A program made the position numbers and the translations under genes. Below, in pieces: positions 60,157 to 64,000 of a stretch of 64,000 bases of DNA (its first letter is position 1; the number at the start of each line of letters is the position of its first letter). The notes under the pieces were generated by a model that was given only the letters and a program-made list of their open reading frames with translations, searched no databases and was not told the DNA's origin. This DNA comes from Brienomyrus brachyistius (taxonomy: Eukaryota > Chordata > Actinopteri > Osteoglossiformes > Mormyridae), in contig NW_026042480.1 in the NCBI RefSeq assembly GCF_023856365.1, positions 137,501-201,500 of the forward strand, given 5' to 3'.

Positions 60157-61608
60157 AACTGCTCTTTATATAGTGGGGAGGCCCCGCCCCTTAAACAGAC
60201 ACTGCTGTTAAACTGTGCTTTTATTAAGCTTTTTTTTAAAAAAAAATCCAAATTTAGGCCTTAAATTATGCCAAAATATTGTTGCAGGAATTTTAGGTGA
60301 TCAGTATTTTTTTAATTTTTGTTTTTCCTTTATTAGGATTTAAAAGATGCCAATTATGTAGGATGTTTATTTTTAAATTTATTTGAACAAAATTCAAATT
60401 TTGCAGCTAGGTGATGCTGATCAGAGTACTGGGGACCTGGCGGACCCATCACCGGTGTCACCCGTATGCAACACCCGCACCCAGGAAGGCTGCCTCCCAA
60501 AGCCTGGGGGGCAAGGCGGAAACCTCATAACAACGTGGGGCGGCACGGGCCGGTTAGGTTTAGGGTTGGGGGTCAGGGTTAGGGTATAGGGTCAGGTTTA
60601 GGGTTAGGGAAGGGGGGTGGTTTAGGTTTAGGGAAGGGGGGGGTGGTTTAGGTTTAGGGAAGGGGGGGTGGTTTAGGGTTAGGGAAGGGGGGTGGTTTAG
60701 GGTTAGGGGGGGGGGTTTTAGGGTTAGGGAATTGACCCCGGAAATGCACTGGCCTGCCACACGTCATCCAGTAACCACCTGTCCCAATCCCCTGCTACGA
60801 AACGCCACCCACCCAGGGTCAGGGTGCCCAAGACGAACACCATGTGCCCCTATCCCCGTCCCTGGCATACTTGCCACAAATAGTGTACGTCCGCCGTACC
60901 TATAATTATTTTTGGCCGTTTGCGTCCAGTGGACCTCAAATTATTTTGGGGCTTTTTTTTATTTATTTATGCCATAGAGGCTTTAAATGAGGCTTATGGC
61001 CTTTTGAACCTTATCAGGCTTCTACGCGTTTCGGGCTGCCTTGCCCTCATCAGGAAACCGGCTAAAGAAATATTAGTAATTAAAAGGACGTCTTCTAGGT
61101 CTTGTCCTTTATCCAAAATTTTATATTTTTATTTAAATTTTAGGGAATACAAAGCAACTACTCCAGGAAGGCTGGGAAGACAATAGAGTGAGAGGGTAAA
61201 ATTATGCTTTGCCTGCACGGTAAGTAAAATCACTAATGTCCTTTTAAATTTCCTATGTTCAGGAGGGGACTTTTGCCCATATCTCGTGACAGGAGCGTCT
61301 TACCATGACTCTGAAGTACAATCCAGCACCATCTGAAGGTACCTCGTAGGGTCCCTGTAGATTTATTAAGGACCACGAGAGTAGCGACTCTGGGAAGGCT
61401 GGGGAGGCCAATACGCCAGAAGGTAAGGTTTTGCTTTCCCTGCACGGTAAGTAAAATCACTAATGCCCTTTTAAATATCCTATGTTCAGGAGGGGACCTT
61501 TGCCCATACATCGTGACAGGAGCGTCTTACCATGGCCCTGAAGCACAAACCAGTACATCCAGAGGTACCTCATAGGGTCCCTGTCTGTCAACTGCAACAA
61601 GATTGAGC
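60157..61608. repeat. Satellite unit 42, type B (1452 bp), indel-rich
   Basis: Five one-base indels in its first half (about 60450, 60459, 60480, 60540 and 60799), continuing the patch of unit 41. Also shares the CACGAGAGTAGC gain with units 8 and 40. T/A run is T8A9 followed by one T. Minus TATA 60165-60172. Confidence 0.96.
61001..61067 (-). ncRNA. Hammerhead ribozyme, unit 42 (type B)
   Basis: Core and stems intact; predicted cut between 61023 and 61022. Confidence 0.86.
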
Positions 61609-63058
61609 AACTGCTCTTTATATAGTGGGGAGGCCCCGCCCCTTAAACAGACACTGCTGTTAAACTGTGCTTTTATTAAGCTTTTTTTAAAAAAAATTCC
61701 AAATTTAGGCCTTAAATTATGCCAAAATATTGTTGCAGGAATTTTAGGTGATCAGTATTTTTTTAATTTTTGTTTTTCCTTTATTAGGATTTAAAAGATG
61801 CCAATTATGTAGGATGTTTATTTTTAAATTTATTTGAACAAAATTCAAATTTTGCAGCTAGGTGATGCTGATCAGAGTACTGGGGACCTGGCGGACCCAT
61901 CCACCGGTGTCCACCCGTATGCAACACCCGCACCAGGAAGGCTGCCTCCCAAAGCCTGGGGGGCAAGGCGGAAACCTCATAACAACGTGGGCGGCACGGG
62001 CCGGTTAGGTTTAGGGTTGGGGGTCAGGGTTAGGGTATAGGGTCAGGTTTAGGGTTAGGGAAGGGGGGTGGTTTAGGTTTAGGGAAGGGGGGGTGGTTTA
62101 GGTTTAGGGAAGGGGGGGTGGTTTAGGGTTAGGGAAGGGGGGTGGTTTAGGGTTAGGGGGGGGGGTTTTAGGGTTAGGGAATTGACCCCGGAAATGCACT
62201 GGCCTGCCACACGTCATCCAGTAACCACCTGTCCCAATCCCCTGCTACGGAAACGCCACCCACCCAGGGTCAGGGTGCCCAAGACGAACACCATGTGCCC
62301 CTATCCCCGTCCCTGGCATACTTGCCACAAATAGTGTACGTCCGCCGTACCTATAATTATTTTTGGCCGTTTGCGTCCAGTGGACCTCAAATTATTTTGG
62401 GGCTTTTTTTTATTTATTTATGCCATAGAGGCTTTAAATGAGGCTTATGGCCTTTTGAACCTTATCAGGCTTCTACGCGTTTCGGGCTGCCTTGCCCTCA
62501 TCAGGAAACCGGCTAAAGAAATATTAGTAATTAAAAGGACGTCTTCTAGGTCTTGTCCTTTATCCAAAATTTTATATTTTTATTTAAATTTTAGGGAATA
62601 CAAAGCAACTACTCCAGGAAGGCTGGGAAGACAATAGAGTGAGAGGGTAAAATTATGCTTTGCCTGCACGGTAAGTAAAATCACTAATGTCCTTTTAAAT
62701 TTCCTATGTTCAGGAGGGGACTTTTGCCCATATCTCGTGACAGGAGCGTCTTACCATGACTCTGAAGTACAATCCAGCACCATCTGAAGGTACCTCGTAG
62801 GGTCCCTGTAGATTTATTAAGGACCACGAAGTAGCGACTCTGGGAAGGCTGGGGAGGCCAATACGCCAGAAGGTAAGGTTTTGCTTTCCCTGCACGGTAA
62901 GTAAAATCACTAATGCCCTTTTAAATATCCTATGTTCAGGAGGGGACCTTTGCCCATACATCGTGACAGGAGCGTCTTACCATGGCCCTGAAGCACAAAC
63001 CAGTACATCCAGAGGTACCTCATAGGGTCCCTGTCTGTCAACTGCAACAAGATTGAGC
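61609..63058. repeat. Satellite unit 43, type B (1450 bp)
   Basis: Clean type B copy, T7A8 homopolymer. Minus TATA 61617-61624. Confidence 0.97.
62452..62518 (-). ncRNA. Hammerhead ribozyme, unit 43 (type B)
   Basis: Core and stems intact; predicted cut between 62474 and 62473. Confidence 0.86.
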
Positions 63059-64000
63059 AACTGCTCTTTATATAGTGGGGAGGCCCCGCCCCTTAAACAG
63101 ACACTGCTGTTAAACTGTGCTTTTATTAAGCTTTTTTTTAAAAAAAATTCCAAATTTAGGCCTTAAATTATGCCAAAATATTGTTGCAGGAATTTTAGGT
63201 GATCAGTATTTTTTTAATTTTTGTTTTTCCTTTATTAGGATTTAAAAGATGCCAATTATGTAGGATGTTTATTTTTAAATTTATTTGAACAAAATTCAAA
63301 TTTTGCAGCTAGGTGATGCTGATCAGAGTACTGGGGACCTGGCGGACCCATCCACCGGTGTCCACCCGTATGCAACACCCGCACCAGGAAGGCTGCCTCC
63401 CAAAGCCTGGGGGGCAAGGCGGAAACCTCATAACAACGTGGGCGGCACGGGCCGGTTAGGTTTAGGGTTGGGGGTCAGGGTTAGGGTATAGGGTCAGGTT
63501 TAGGGTTAGGGAAGGGGGGTGGTTTAGGTTTAGGGAAGGGGGGGTGGTTTAGGTTTAGGGAAGGGGGGGTGGTTTAGGGTTAGGGAAGGGGGGTGGTTTA
63601 GGGTTAGGGGGGGGGGTTTTAGGGTTAGGGAATTGACCCCGGAAATGCACTGGCCTGCCACACGTCATCCAGTAACCACCTGTCCCAATCCCCTGCTACG
63701 GAAACGCCACCCACCCAGGGTCAGGGTGCCCAAGACGAACACCATGTGCCCCTATCCCCGTCCCTGGCATACTTGCCACAAATAGTGTACGTCCGCCGTA
63801 CCTATAATTATTTTTGGCCGTTTGCGTCCAGTGGACCTCAAATTATTTTGGGGCTTTTTTTTATTTATTTATGCCATAGAGGCTTTAAATGAGGCTTATG
63901 GCCTTTTGAACCTTATCAGGCTTCTACGCGTTTCGGGCTGCCTTGCCCTCATCAGGAAACCGGCTAAAGAAATATTAGTAATTAAAAGGACGTCTTCTAG
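63059..64000. repeat. Satellite unit 44, type B, truncated by window end
   Basis: First 942 bp of a type B unit; ends about 30 bp beyond the ribozyme. Minus TATA 63067-63074. Confidence 0.97.
63903..63969 (-). ncRNA. Hammerhead ribozyme, unit 44 (type B)
   Basis: Complete even though the unit is cut by the window end. Predicted cut between 63925 and 63924. Confidence 0.86.

Larger units (their letters stand above)
1..64000. repeat. Satellite-like tandem array, ~1.47 kb unit, 44 copies
   Basis: The whole window is a head-to-tail array. Landmarks such as AACTGCTCTTTATATAG, CTACGCGTTTCG and CGGTAAGTAAAATC recur once per unit (the last twice) with spacing of 1447-1496 bp. Units differ by few substitutions, and most length variation lies in homopolymer runs (T/A near the unit start, G in the telomere-like block). 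All units have the same orientation. The phase used here starts at the AACTGCTC next to the TATA element, which is arbitrary. The array enters and leaves the window mid-array, so its true size is unknown. Such uniformity implies recent amplification or efficient homogenisation by unequal exchange or conversion. No unit contains an interspersed gene or a foreign insertion. Confidence 0.99.

Noticed and set aside
1..64000. CRISPR array or bacterial tandem repeat
   Set aside because: The repeating unit is ~1.47 kb with no short direct repeats and unique spacers and no cas genes; promoter and telomere-like features are eukaryotic in kind.
1..64000. rDNA, 5S, histone or snRNA gene cluster
   Set aside because: None of the conserved rRNA, 5S, histone or snRNA sequences that I could recognise is present in the unit.

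Overview
The window is one uninterrupted tandem array. A unit of about 1.47 kb is repeated head to tail from base 1 to base 64000: 43 complete copies plus a 44th cut off by the window end. Both ends lie inside the array, so it continues outward on each side. No conventional protein-coding gene, rRNA or tRNA was recognised. Every open frame is short, and each recurs only because the unit recurs. TTAGGG/TTTAGGG-like blocks, splice-like and TATA/GC-box motifs, and the near-identical long tandem structure point to a eukaryotic satellite, probably animal and perhaps a fish or amphibian. I cannot name the species.

Layout of a unit, using the first copy on the + strand: a TATA/GC-box element that reads as a minus-strand core promoter (9-34); an AT-rich stretch with T/A homopolymers and two minus-strand AATAAA signals (about 40-250); a GC-richer single-copy stretch (about 262-400); a degenerate telomere-like, extremely G-rich block ending in a long G run (401-590); a featureless stretch (591-865); a complete hammerhead ribozyme on the minus strand (868-934); an AT-rich spacer; and a direct duplication of about 193 bp (1032-1225 and 1258-1450) carrying splice-site-like motifs.

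The main result is the hammerhead. The minus strand has the full catalytic core (CTGATGA, a 4-bp stem II, GAAA), a 6-bp stem I with an asymmetric bulge followed by further pairing, and a minimal stem III made of the self-complementary ACGCGT, ending in a GUA cleavage triplet. It occurs in all 44 units. The minus-strand promoter of each unit points at the ribozyme of the unit to its left, with minus-strand poly(A)-like signals further on. Each unit therefore looks like a self-contained minus-strand noncoding transcription unit, whose multimeric transcripts could be cut into RNAs of about 1.47 kb. This resembles newt satellite 2, Penelope-like elements and retrozymes in principle, but the unit is much larger and includes a telomere-like block.

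The array has two subtypes. Type A (units 1-37, 1466-1474 bp) and type B (units 39-44, 1447-1452 bp, shorter G run, more intact TTAGGG) meet inside unit 38, which is chimeric and carries a 29-bp tandem duplication next to the ribozyme. A T/A homopolymer shortens steadily from the left end (21 nt in unit 1) to a stable 14 nt by about unit 10. A cluster of one-base indels at about 59.4-60.8 kb looks like a local sequencing or polishing problem.
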